Below the pieces are notes generated by a model. It was not told where the DNA came from. It saw only the letters and a program-made list of their open reading frames with translations, and ran no database searches. The position numbers were made by a program, and so were the translations under genes. A DNA stretch of 64,000 nt from Paraescarpia echinospica (lineage: Eukaryota > Annelida > Polychaeta > Sabellida > Siboglinidae), in contig CM034531.1 of assembly GCA_020002185.1 (NCBI GenBank), positions 89,899,121-89,963,120 of the forward strand. Reading direction: 5' to 3'. The first letter of the stretch is position 1, and every line of letters starts with the position of its first letter. This document shows, one piece after another, positions 1 through 10,926 of this stretch.

Positions 1-910
1 TTATCTATCTGATATTATAAACGATTAATTAATCTATGATTCAAATGTTCTCACATTGCACACATCAGGCATCATGACTCATAATATACGGCAATAACTA
101 CGAAGTAATTACATGGCAATCGTTGTGTTTAGGTGCGGACAAGTACAACACATGTGACGCTGACCACACAAACTACTGTTTGAACCATTATCAAGATGGT
201 AACGGTGTAGTCAATGAGGACAATTGCAGTGACAATGAGGACAGTGCACGTTATACTGAACACACTCAAGGTGATAATTAGGACAATGCCAGATATACTG
301 AGGGGCTATGGAGAACGATGCCAGATGTAATCCGCAAATAGTGTTATACGTACGGTCAACGGCGGCCACGTGACTCCCGCAGCGTGTAGTGAAGCTCGGT
401 CTCAGGCTGACCCAATGCATACCAGCTACAGATCACGTCAACACGTATTTTTGAAACTGGTCAGGTCATCACGTCTTCTTTGATCATTGCGTTATGCGAT
501 CAACGCTTCACCATATTTTAATGAAATAATCAACACAATTAAACATACTTAGACTACATTTTACAATGTTGAGCTGTGACAACTAAACATGCGAACACTG
601 CACAAGAATGACACAACTAATTCCAACAGCACTGTGGCCGTTCAGAACTTCACATCATATTTCAACTTCATTTTACCAGAATTACCACCAAGCTTAGCTA
701 CGACATATAACGTATTGAGGCTAACGTTGAGACTTTTGAGTTGTGACAATTCCAAATGTGAAAATAACCTAAAACATGACAACAGTCGACTGCTTTGTCA
801 ACAAACAGAACACACCCACAATGCATCAGTATGGTCATCACTGGGTACGTGATTAAATATAATTAACACCATTGAGATTGATCTTGACATTTCTAGAGAC
901 ATTTCAATTT
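1..910. repeat. Distal flank block of the peptide-gene segmental duplication (copy R)
   Basis: This stretch aligns by eye with the region 3' of the complete peptide gene. Positions 85-430 match about 14605-15330 (the CACGAAGTAATCACAT segment, the GACAATGAGGAC-rich stretch, and the GGAGAACGATGCC and GGTCAACGGCG words). Positions 550-900 match about 15550-15760. It is a third, more diverged copy of the block seen at 12366-15910 and 28072-30471. No gene is seen in it. By the spacing in the other copies, another family exon should lie about 2.3 kb left of the window edge. Confidence 0.7.
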
Positions 911-2715
911 ATTTTTACTTAGGCCTGTTTGCTCGCTAGGAGCATAGGCCATCTTTCCATCTTAACAAACTTCCCCGTATGTCATCATATTCATTATTTT
1001 GATGTATTCCGTCATATGATACATACATGTTTTGTTAATTGACAATATGTGTTTCTTTACAAGAGATTGAACTAGTGTCCTTAGAACCAGTAGTTCTCCA
1101 AGTTAAAATGGCATACTGGGCAGATGTATTTGTCCACGACCTTGGACAAGATTCTACACCATATGACATGTTGCACATAGACAGTTTATCCTGTGGATGT
1201 CCTCTGAGTAATCCCCAATGGTGTCGTGTGTTGCATCTGTGACAGATTTCCCAGTGCCGATGGGGTGTACACTGGCTTTCAGATCTGTCGGTTAGCTTGA
1301 CTGACTGGAAACCAGTGAAGAACGCAAGTGCCTGATATGACAGACAGACTATCTATTAGCATGGCTCTGACACGAATTATATTGTTATATGTGACGACGC
1401 ATTTATCAAAAGTCAACAATATATGGTGTATGTCTTAAAATTAAATCATAACTTATAGCAGTGTCCATGAAAACATATATTAATTATCCAGCATTGCTTC
1501 AATGGTAGGGTTTCATTGTCTTTGTTTTTGCCGATAGCCAATGGCAGCCAGCTGAGTTCTTACAACATACACCGGGTACTTATTATGTACGACACCAGTT
1601 TGTGATAAAGTAATGGTATTGAAAGCCTTTTCAATTTTGTTTACCAACAATCTATTGATACACTGACAGCAGCATTTTACTTGTTTAAATTCTCTATGTA
1701 TCCTGAGGGCTGTTATATACTTTTCATGCCACTTATCATTTTTTTACATTCTTTTTTATAACTGGTTTATATTTTCACAAATAATTTACATTACATTTTC
1801 ATTTCGCTTGATGAAAATACACCTGTACACATTGTTCTAATTATGTGAAGTGTACTATCCAGTCCTCAAGATTGCTCAAAGCGCTTTACATTTCCTCCCT
1901 GCGAGACCTGTTAAATCGAACACCATCTCGATTTATGTGAGAAGCATTAAGTCACACTGAAATTAATATGCAAAGACCTTCATACAAAAATATCCACAAT
2001 CTTCGTCAGCGTCTTCCAAGATTAGCTGGCGAATTCAGATATACTTGTTTAGGTTCTAACACACTCATCCAGGCCGATGGTTAAATACTCTTTCCGCCAG
2101 ATGTTTCATTTACAAAATATCCCACGCTGTTGCTGTTTAGAAATAGCAAAGGAACGAAAGAGACAGTATGATTGTTGATACATTGGCAGTTAATACTTGG
2201 GGATCAACTCGACCTGCTGAATATTCGTAGAACTCATGCTTTGATGATGTCATTGACCTGACATGTTTTGAAGTATACTATAAATGTGGTCGATTTGGCT
2301 ACGGAATTATAACACTTCACTCACTCACTCCCATATCAAATAAGATGCTCGTTGTTCCTATCTGACTGAATCTCTGGCTAGTACAGCGACTTCCATGTTA
2401 CAGTGTAGACATTCGCCAGTTGCAGTGATATCGTACTCGTACAATTCACAGTCGCAATTATTTGGTAATTCTCGCTGAATTAATACACGACCAAGCGTTC
2501 TGGTTGCCAATTGCGATAGAGTAATACGTACCTTCGTATGCGTTTTTTATTAAACAGACTGTGCACACTAGTTAAACTATTCACACATTACACATCTGGA
2601 CATAAAAGAACCGGTTTGGTGATGAGCAAACCAACTGAATAAGGACCTTGTCTGCTCAGTTCCGACGAATTATGAAGGTATTCACTGCAAAACAATTTAG
2701 ATTTTATTTGACAAT
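911..2715. other. No gene recognised; AT-rich intergenic DNA
   Basis: I see no convincing exon, RNA gene or intact mobile element here. Around 1857-1905 there is a GCTCAAAGCGCTTTACA word, common in 3' ends of invertebrate LINE/SINE-type repeats; a related word occurs at about 40255-40310. The 67-aa ORF at 1039-1242 shows no domain or cysteine pattern. Confidence 0.4.
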
Positions 2716-2815
2716 TTAATATATTTTTAATTTATTTTTTATTTTATACGAATACATATCCTGTATATATCCTGTATATAAACATTTTCGTTCGTATGTT
2801 TGCAAGTGCAGTGTG

Positions 2816-2935
2816 TGCGTGTGTGTGTGGGTGTGTGGGTGTGTGGGTGTGTGGGTGTGTGGGTGTGTGGGTGTGTGTGTGTGTGGGTGTGTGGGTGTGT
2901 GTGTGTTTGTGTGTTTGTGTGTGTATGCGCGAGCG
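2816..2935. repeat. GT/GGGTGT microsatellite
   Basis: Alternating GTGTGTGG and GTGTGGGT units. It lies about 170 bases before the acceptor of the degenerate peptide exon at 3105, where an intron would be. The other family copies carry GT-rich tracts in the same place (12058-12140 and 27665-27790), so the tract looks inherited with the duplication. Confidence 0.9.
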
Positions 2936-3104
2936 CGCGTCTGCGTGCATGTGAGCAAATGAGAGAGGAATGTGCGTATGCGTACGTGGGTGTGTTTATG
3001 CGATCGCGTGTAAATGTTGCTTGCGACAGTTATCCCGTTGACATTTATATTGTTATATAGTAATTGCGATACGACAGTGATACATATCCAATGACCTCTT
3101 TCAG

Positions 3105-3260
3105 ATATTGACACAGTCATGTTTGCACCACTGCGACAAAGACCACGCGTATTGTGTGTTGACATGTGACAACTAACTGAAAATACACAATGACATAAAC
3201 GTTTGCGAGCACACTTGCTTCGCGTACAAAGAATATTGCGTTGCGCACTGTTTTCATTAA
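3105..3260 (+). pseudogene. Degenerate last exon of the cysteine-rich peptide family
   Basis: A CTCTTTCAG acceptor ends at 3104. The following sequence aligns with the last exons at 12202 and 27908: eight cysteine codons spaced C-3-C-6-C-3-C-12-C-3-C-6-C-3-C, ending with the same CVxHCFH-stop type terminus (TAA at 3258-3260). Two lesions are visible. There is an in-frame TAA at 3174-3176 in the linker between the two halves. There is also a loss of 8 bases between the acceptor and the first Cys codon, which changes the splice phase from 1 to 0. I find no first or signal exon upstream. This is a decayed paralogue of a secreted, possibly venom or mucus, peptide gene. Confidence 0.85.
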
Positions 3261-3645
3261 ACATTCAATCGTGTACATTTTCCGACAAGAAGTCTTCCTT
3301 ATTATGGAAACTCGCAAAACTGATTACACGGATATTTGTAATTGGCGAAGAGATAGGTTGTACGTGTATATCAGCAGTGGTTAGTGACGATTTTACTGAA
3401 TATAATACATAGCCACACATGTACTTATGGTGGTTTGGCGACCGCACGTCCAGCACGTGCCATGAGCGAGCCGTGATCGTACGATGGGCTTTGCTATGTC
3501 ATTGTTTAGCTCGGAAAATACGTTGCACATCTAAAATACTTGCCAGTGAAAACGTGTAGAGCGTTTTTTATTGTACTCAACTCTTCTGTGATGAAATGCG
3601 AACAATACAACTACCAAAGTGATGTTACCTGCTGCAGAATTATGG
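3261..3645. other. 3' flank of the degenerate exon
   Basis: Positions 3275-3325 (CCGACAAGAAGTCTTCC and the following purine-rich stretch) align with 12380-12425 and 28085-28130, so the similarity continues past the stop codon for at least 50 bases. No other gene is seen. Confidence 0.6.
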
Positions 3646-3649
3646 TGTC

Positions 3650-4790
3650 AGCCTCCTGTTGAGTAGTCCTCATGATGACAGATCAGCATTCCAGTGTCAG
3701 TGTCACCAGCAGGACCGGGCAACTCAATCAGGGCCCGTGATGATAAAAGTGCGTGCGATGGATTGTCCTTGTGATCCTTCAGATCCCGGATGATCATATT
3801 AATGATCTTCACCTTGTTGAACGTCACAGAGAAGAGAAGTGACTGTGCAGGCAGACGAGATGTGTGTTTTAGTCTGAAGACTGGACTCGCTCCTTTCTCC
3901 CGTCTCCCGCCCGTGACCTCCTTGGTGCTGCCACTGATGTATCTGAACCGAGTATGTTGCAACACATATTATTTATATGCCAACCAATAGGATATTGGCT
4001 GATCCTATCCACAGCAGCGATCCATATATTACCTGTCAGAGATGATATAGACATATGATGCCTCCTGATAATGTTTGACGTGTTTGCGAAATGCGTCGAT
4101 GTAGGCCTGCACTGTGACATTGCCGCCAGGAAACTCCACAGCCCAGAGCACCGCGCAGCCACCGAGAAACATACCACTCTTCTCCATCCCTCTGCTCGAC
4201 CTTTCCACTGCCAGTTCGTTCTTGAGGACGCTCTTGGTTGTAGTGCGCATCTGCCTTTAGTCGTCGAACAAAGATGTGGCAACAGGTGCGAGCTCCGTGG
4301 CCAACATGTCACAGACTGTCGGTTCTCCATTCCGCTGACTGGCTTGAAGTCCAAGGGCCCTGGCATAAAATATCTCGGTGCCCACGATCTTATGTCTATT
4401 GACGTTGATAGCCTTCCTGTTGGCGACCCAAGTGACGATAGTGACCTTGACTGGTGCATGAAAGGCCTCAGACCTCCCCGCGTCGAACTTCTCCTGCTGC
4501 GTCTTGCCGCGTTCAACTGTCTGGTCAACATTGATTGCCTCGTTCATCATCACTTCTCCAGTTTCAATGCTGATTAGGCCCTTGGAATGCTCCTCTAGAT
4601 TGACCGGGTCGATGTACACAGCCAGCTTGTCACGGAGAGCTCGGCGGTCCATCCCATCTGTCTTAATACGTTGCTTGCCCTCCTCCTTATGCGTCATCTG
4701 CACGTTTACTGCATCAGGGTTTCGCATCTCCTCGAGGCCGCTGGTGAGTGAGAGGCAGTCGCAGTAGCTGTAGGCCCAGGTCTCGATACT
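3650..4790 (-). pseudogene. Broken copy of a multicopy PIN/FEN-like hypothetical protein
   Basis: The minus strand reads through about 4727-4257 with a segment containing YIDPVNLEEHSKGLI and MNEAINVDQ. It meets a TAA at about 4254-4256 and continues in the same frame to 4029 with GGCAVLWAVEFPG and VYIISDR. It then resumes at about 3965-3648. These blocks resemble the first acidic motif region of PIN/FEN-type nuclease folds. I recall this protein type as a highly amplified, mostly uncharacterised family in invertebrate genomes. The in-frame stop and the break near 3966-4029 argue for a dead copy. It belongs to the same broad family as the pieces at 9643-10900 and 18738-19940 but looks like another subfamily. 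Whether it is a transposon protein or a retro-amplified host gene cannot be decided here. Confidence 0.55.
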
Positions 4791-4799
4791 CTCCGGGTC

Positions 4800-5690
4800 T
4801 GTTGTGTGGACCGATTCATAAATTGACCGTTTTCTCCATGGTTAGGATCTTACTTATCAATTTTGATATTCGTGAACATATCATTATTTCAAAATCGACT
4901 CATATTTATTTATATATTTGCGTTAGATGTTGTTTTCGCAGTTTGTTTACTTGCAGTTTGTTTGTTTATATAATTGAAATGATGTATATATTGTATATGT
5001 CTCTCGTTGTTGGGATACATTAAAACAAACGAGATTTCTGTAACCCTTAAAAAATGTATCTGGTTACATGACCTTGGATACGACCTTTGACCTTATTATT
5101 GACCTCACGTTACAAAAATAACCTCAAAAATGGATTGCTCATAACATAAATTTAGCTGGAAAAAATGGTGTCACTCGTGATCCTAGGCCCATTGGTTAAA
5201 ATGTTATTTTTATATGGGCACCGGCGGCCATCATGGAAGCCATCTTGGACCGCCGAAGGTTAGGGTGGGAATGCAATTTCAAATAAATAAGTGTTCACTT
5301 TTTTTATGAAAGGTATCTATATTTTCAGATGATTTTAAAGTGATATGGAGTTGACTCCAGATTTTGGGTGCAGCTACAGGAAAAGCACGTTTGCTGATAT
5401 TAAGCTTGGTTTTCGGAACAAAAAATCATTGTGAAACAGATGATCTGAGATTCCTGGAGATATCGGAAAAACGAAGGAGACTAAACAAATAGGATGGGTG
5501 TTGCGTAGAAAGGGTACGATATGTGATAGTGGCTAATTTGAATTGTATTCGATATGTAACTGGAAGCCAACGCAACGTCTAAGTAGAGGCAGAGATGGTG
5601 AGAAACGAGGTGCTCTTAGTACAACACGTGCTAAACAATTATGTACACGTTGGAGTTTATCTAAGTTATCTCGTTGCCCCCTAACGTTAA
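4800..5690. other. No intact gene; repeat-like remnants
   Basis: Positions 5215-5275 hold a GGCGGCCATC...GCCATCTTGG...CCGCC stretch, a composition typical of MITE ends. Positions about 5340-5670 (GCACGTTTGCTGATATTAAGC, GGAAGCCAACGCAACGTCTAAG, CGTTGGAGTTTATCTAAG) resemble the antisense of the region behind the reverse transcriptase of widespread invertebrate LINEs. No frame is intact. Confidence 0.35.
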
Positions 5691-5754
5691 TGCAATTTTA
5701 GTTTGGTTTTGAAATGGGGCGTTTGCGTATTCCTCACGGTCATAATCGCAAACA

Positions 5755-5780
5755 GACACACACATTCACACACGCACGCA

Positions 5781-5812
<32 letters not shown>

Positions 5813-5950
5813 CAGCCACGCACGCACACACACGTACGCACACACATACGTACACACATAGTCACACACGCATATACAAGTACACATACGCGTACACATG
5901 TACACTCACTCATGTACGCATGCAGTCACACGCACATCTGCACGCACGCA
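5755..5950. repeat. CA/GCAC-rich microsatellite
   Basis: Imperfect CACACA, GCACGCAC and ACGTAC units. ORFs on both strands over this tract are repeat translations. Confidence 0.9.
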
Positions 5951-7555
5951 AACTACCATAACAACCAACTAGGAACTGCACAGTTTCCTTAGACGGATAT
6001 CCACAATCTTGTGACAACAGACAACTAGTAGGTCACGTGATGCGCCATGTACAAAGTAGTCGGGAAAATGTCACCCTGGGAAGACAATGGGCCCTCGGAA
6101 ATGACGTCGTCTAAACCAAGCACAACACTTGGAGAGTCTATCCAGAACACCGTGGAGCCTAATTATTAGATCTATAATCCAACAAGCGTGTAAATGTGTT
6201 AATGTTTTAATCCTCGACGGTATGCACCTCGGGCGCCAAACGTTCATGGATTAATCTATGACCGCACGAGTGTAATGTAACACCTCTATTTTTTTTCTTC
6301 AAAATACCCCTTATATGTTCACGTTTCTCATCTTTGATAGGGTGCACCAACTGTTTGGAACGTAAAACGAGTTGTGCGCGTAAAACTTAAAACATGCACG
6401 TAACTTAACAAACGCAGGAACCACGCGCGCGCGACAACAGTTCGGCAAACCTGTCGCTGCGTCGTGGACTTGGCAACATGAAGTAGACCCTAACGCAATA
6501 TACCTACGTCTATCCTCGTGTCAATGCCATATCAATACGAATATTTATTGACAATTTAACAGTAGCGTGATAAGGCATATAATCTAAACGAGTACTGGAA
6601 GGGCACCATCTGGCAGAGGATAGCGCAAGACAGGTTGATCTGGAAACGGCATGCTGAGGCCTTCGTCGAAATATGGGACACTACTGCTGCACGATGATGA
6701 TGATGATGATGTTGGTGGTGGCAGATAGAATTGTGCTGATACAAAAATACTCAAAATGTGTTTCTACCTCATTCCAGTAGCTTAATTAATGTGTATGTTT
6801 ACTATCAATTAATTAAGGTACCTCTAATAACAATTACATATATCTCTAAATCACTTATATTCATGGATAATATGTGGCACTTTCATGCGATCAATGCCGA
6901 TATTTTGCCATTTTGTTTATTACTGGAAACGGGTGGACGGGCAGAAAAAGTCAGTATATTAGGCCTAGTAAGATGTATTACCTTTGAATGTGCTCCAAGT
7001 TATTTGGAGACCATTAAAACATATTGCATGACATATATATATGTTGGTCAAAGACGAATCTAGACTACATTAATTTTTTTAATTGTTATGTCTGACCGGG
7101 GTGACACGTCATGATGCCGATATTTGTGTATTGCATATATATAGTCCAATGACTTATTATTTAGTGTACATATATCATGAATATGTTACATTACTAGGGC
7201 AGATTACATGCATAGGACTTATAACCGATAGATAAGACATATACGTGATACGTCAGATAAATGTCCCGCATACATGCCTGCCAATAAATTATAAGAGTAC
7301 CCGACATATGCAGCTTCGCATGAGCAGTTGGGCATGAGCATACAGCTGGAGGTTCTTGAACCTGAAATTCTCCTGAACTTATTTCAGAACTCGGAAGTTT
7401 GCAGTTATATGGATACCATTCTTCTAGGCAACATATACATGCTTGCACTGACGCTATACATACTGCGTTAAATTATAATTACTGCGATGCGTTTCGGTGA
7501 TGTAGGGCCGTGCGTAAACGGCATCCTCGCCAGTCTTAGTTTATACTATGACGAA
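5951..7555. other. No gene recognised
   Basis: I see no exon or mobile-element signature. There is a short GAT/GGT trinucleotide run at about 6695-6720. The ORFs here are short and without domains. Confidence 0.4.
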
Positions 7556-7559
7556 AGGT

Positions 7560-8745
7560 TACAGTTGGTACACTTGCAGTCATTATTCTGATCGGCGACT
7601 ACCTCAAAATGTCAGATTTCCACGTCCGTATTTCTTTGATGACCAGACGTTGTAAAGACTTGATTTAACCGTTGTATCAACGTCAAACCACCCACGTCAA
7701 TATGACGTCGATGGCAATCCGTTATAAAGACGTTGATTTCATGACATGAATCGAGTTGGTTGGGCTGTCAACTTGATTGCAACGTTGTACGAATGTCACA
7801 TTTCCACGTCCGTATTTCGTTCATGACCAGACGTTGTAAAGACGCCTGGTTAGGTTGTCGACTTTATTTCAACGTTGTATCAACGTCACACCACCCACGT
7901 CATTATAACGTCGATGGCAAGACGTTATAAAGACGTTAATTTTGTGACATGAATCGTGTTGGTTGGGCGGTCAACTTGATTGCAACGTTGTACGTATGTC
8001 ACATTTCCACGTCCGTATTTCGTTGATGACCAGACGTTGTAAAGACGTCCGGTTAGGTTGTCGACTTAACTTCAATGTTGTATCAACGTCACACCACCCA
8101 TGTCATTATAACGTCGATGGCAAGACGTTATAAAGACGTTGATTTCGTGACATGAATCGTGTTGGTTGGGCGGTCAACTTGATTGCAACGTTGTACGGAG
8201 GTCACATTTCCACGTCCGTATTTCGTTGATGACCAGACGTTGTAAAGACGTCCGGTTAGGTTGTCAACTTAACTTCAACGTTGTATCAACGTCACACCAC
8301 CCACGTCATTATAATGTCGATGGCAAAACGTTATAAATACGTTGATTTCATGACATGAATCGAGTTGGTTTGGCTGTCAACTTGATTGCAACGTTGTACG
8401 GATGTCGCATTTCCACGTCCGTATTTCGTTGATGACCAGACGTTGTAAAGACGTCGAGTTAAGTTGTCGACTTAATTTCAACGTTGTATCAACGTCACAC
8501 CACCCACGTCATTATAACGTCGATGGCAAGACGTTATAAAGACGTTAATTTCATGACATGCATCGAGTTGTTTGGGCTGTCAACTTGATTGCAACGTTGT
8601 ACCGATGTCACATGTCAATGTCCGTATTTCGTTGATGACCAAACGATCAGACGTTGCAATGACGTTGTATTTATGGTGTTCGACGTCTCAACGTATATCC
8701 AACCACTAATCGACGTCTTAGCAACGTTGTATGCCCACTGGGTAT
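7560..8745. repeat. Satellite array, about 203-bp period, rich in ACGTT/AACGTC
   Basis: The word CACGTCCGTATTTC (varied in the last copy) starts at 7621, 7805, 8008, 8211, 8414 and 8616. The unit is therefore 202-203 bp over five spacings, apart from a first spacing of 184 bp. Each unit has many CAACGTTGTA, GACGTTGTAAAGACGT and TTATAACGTCGATGGC words, so it is nearly saturated with the palindromes AACGTT and ACGT. It ends about 300 bp before the left inverted repeat of the composite element. Confidence 0.95.
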
Positions 8746-9043
8746 TGACTGACGTGAACTTCAGTTTGTCTCCGACCTTCGTCATTTTGAACATTGGGCC
8801 TACATATTGCAGCACGTGCGTGAAGTAATACGTAAGTAAGGACGTAAGTAAGCAAACGCGTAAGGATTTTGAAATATGGGTTTATTTGTTCAAAATAAGA
8901 ACATCGGAATACAACGAAGCCGATAGACCGTAATCTGCCTACCTCAGCACAGGAATGCATCCAGTCGTTACATTCCTGTCTCTACTGAAAAATGACAAAT
9001 TGCTTCCCTGATGAGAGAAATTAAAGAGAAAAAATTACAAAAA

Positions 9044-9570
9044 GACATTATGTCAAGAGTCTTTTCAACATAGACCGGGAGCCCAGAGATTTTATTTATA
9101 TAAAAAGGGCCACAGTGTTTGACCCCATGTATTGAAGAAACCATTCCCCGACATCACACTAATTAGTTGCTGCTGGATATTGAGTGGTGGAACGCCCCCT
9201 AAATCACCCCCGAAGGTGGCAAAAAAGTACCTTTATTTACGTGAACAGCACCAAGGCTAAAAACAGTTTCAAAAGTTTCCGTGGTGTTCCCCGAGTACGG
9301 AATTACCAATGACAGTAACATTAGGGGATGGAACCCCCCTGACAGTAGCTCCCGAAGTGTGCCAAAAAGTACCTTTATTTATGTTAAGGACGCCAAGGCT
9401 AAAAGCAAGTTTCAAATGTTCCCATAGTGTTCCCCGAGTACGGACTGACCAATGTCAGCAACTTTAAGTGGTGGAATCCCCCCTGACAGCAACCCCCAAA
9501 GATTGACGAAACTGTATTTATTCGCGCAAACACCTAGCGGATTTCGAAGTCCGGTAGATGGCGCCAATCG
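9044..9570 (+). repeat. Left terminal inverted repeat
   Basis: It contains two tandem sub-repeats, each with a GTACCTTTATTTA word, CCAAGGCTAAAA and TGTTCCCCGAGTACGGA. The reverse complement of 21130-21620 has the same words in the same order, at roughly 80-85% identity by eye. No ORF of note lies inside. Confidence 0.85.
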
Positions 9571-9642
9571 ATATGCGGCAAAATGTACACTAATATTATA
9601 TCGAGTCGCTACGCAAATATGTACGTATTTGTAAGCTGATTA

Positions 9643-10900
9643 TGATAGATGACAAACTCCGGCAGATGGATTCCAGGGCACGGGAAATCTTGAAGGATGG
9701 CGCTCTGTCCATTCGACGGACACACAAATCGTACGCATGGTCCGCGGTTGATTTGAGCTTGGCGCAGACTGTCAATAAGGACGCTGCATCTCAAACGAGA
9801 GGCATAACGGCTTTCATAAACTCCGAGAGTGCCTTGAGAAGGTGGTCCGTCACTCTCACCCAACGCGGCATGGCCTTGTCAGAACTACGGGGAATGGTCG
9901 GTCTTCGATCGGCGGAAGAATCGGCTAACCAACTGAACAAAATTGAGAAGTCGACGTGACAATGCTGACATGGATGCCCTCGTCAACAGCTTAAACAACA
10001 TCTGCAAGCAGTTCATGGACTTCCTTGCTGAGTTGATCAATGTGTCTTCGGAGAAGACGGTGAAGGAAGAGACCAAGGCATTTCTTCTTGGAACACTGGC
10101 ACGTGGGAGAACATTTCGACTGAAATCCGAGGCAGTAGTCGATGGGTCACGACTTCTGAAGACAGTGGCAAGGACCAAGATGTTTAACTTCGTTGCAGAG
10201 AACGTAAAGGAATCGAAAACTGTGTATTTGGGAGAATTCAAGACAAGTGATGCCGTTAACCTGCAGCACTCTCGCCCACAGCGACGGGACTCCACTGAAG
10301 ACGGACAAAGCAGCACTTCACAAAGTTCTTGAGAAAACACAGGATGTCGTACTCACCGATGCCACACTTCCCCCAACTGCGGCCACTGGGATAGATGGGG
10401 GATCCTCCTCCATAAGACCGTGCTTTAGCACAGCAAATCAACGTATGCGGTCATAGCCAGGGATCTCTTGGTGAAGATGTCTTCCTATCGCGGTGAACAA
10501 ATCCACTTGGTACTCGACTAGTACTACTCACCATTGATCAAAGACCCAGAGCGGAAACTGCGTCGTTCTGGAAATCATCACACATTCATCATCACTGGAC
10601 CTCTACCAGGCGTCCAGCAACCGAGTGGAACGGAGCTCCTCAAGAACGGTGCATTCAAGGAAGAGTTTGCCGATTTCGTCATGGAGGAGTGGAAGAAACC
10701 ACACTACGGGTCAAGGGAGGAGGACCCTGTTCGTATCATGTGGTGGTAAATGCATGGCGATGGAGATCTACGGGGAAGAACTTGTACAAACAGAGAAACC
10801 GAATCATCTCCGTGGTCAGCACGAGGAGGCCGACACACTCATTGCATTTTATGCAAGCAGCGTCTCCATCGGAAACTTGCTGGTGAGGTCAACTGGCACA
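9643..10900 (+). pseudogene. N-terminal to central part of a PIN/FEN-like element protein, frameshifted
   Basis: Reading starts at the ATG at 9642. Blocks in order: a segment with DLSLAQTVNKDA and ALRRW (to 9959); a shifted frame with MDALVNSLNNICKQFMDFL (9943-10332); a further shift with AHSDGTPLKTDKAAL and a likely first nuclease block TGIDG (10247-10456); then KDPERKLRRSG, GTELLKNGAF and the acidic HEEADTLIAF motif (10534-10900). The order fits the invertebrate multicopy family that I recall as carrying a FEN/PIN-like fold. The copy stops abruptly at 10900, where peptide-gene sequence begins. Its missing C-terminal part is at 19236-19940. Several frameshifts and stops (TAA near 10747) make it non-functional as it stands. 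Confidence 0.6.
10403..10900 (+). repeat. 498-bp direct repeat, left copy
   Basis: It aligns without gaps with 18738-19235 (constant offset 8335). By eye I count about five mismatches, for example at 10414 and 10416, and a G-to-T change that makes a stop in the right copy (TAG at 19018-19020). It contains the central part of the PIN/FEN-like protein. It is far too long for a target-site duplication. Confidence 0.95.
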
Positions 10901-10926
10901 CTTCAGTAGAATCTAGCAATATCGAC

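Noticed and set aside
7560..8745. CRISPR-like array
   Set aside because: Units are 203 bp, continuous and without unique spacers, in a eukaryotic context. The same holds for the 41-bp array at 58283.
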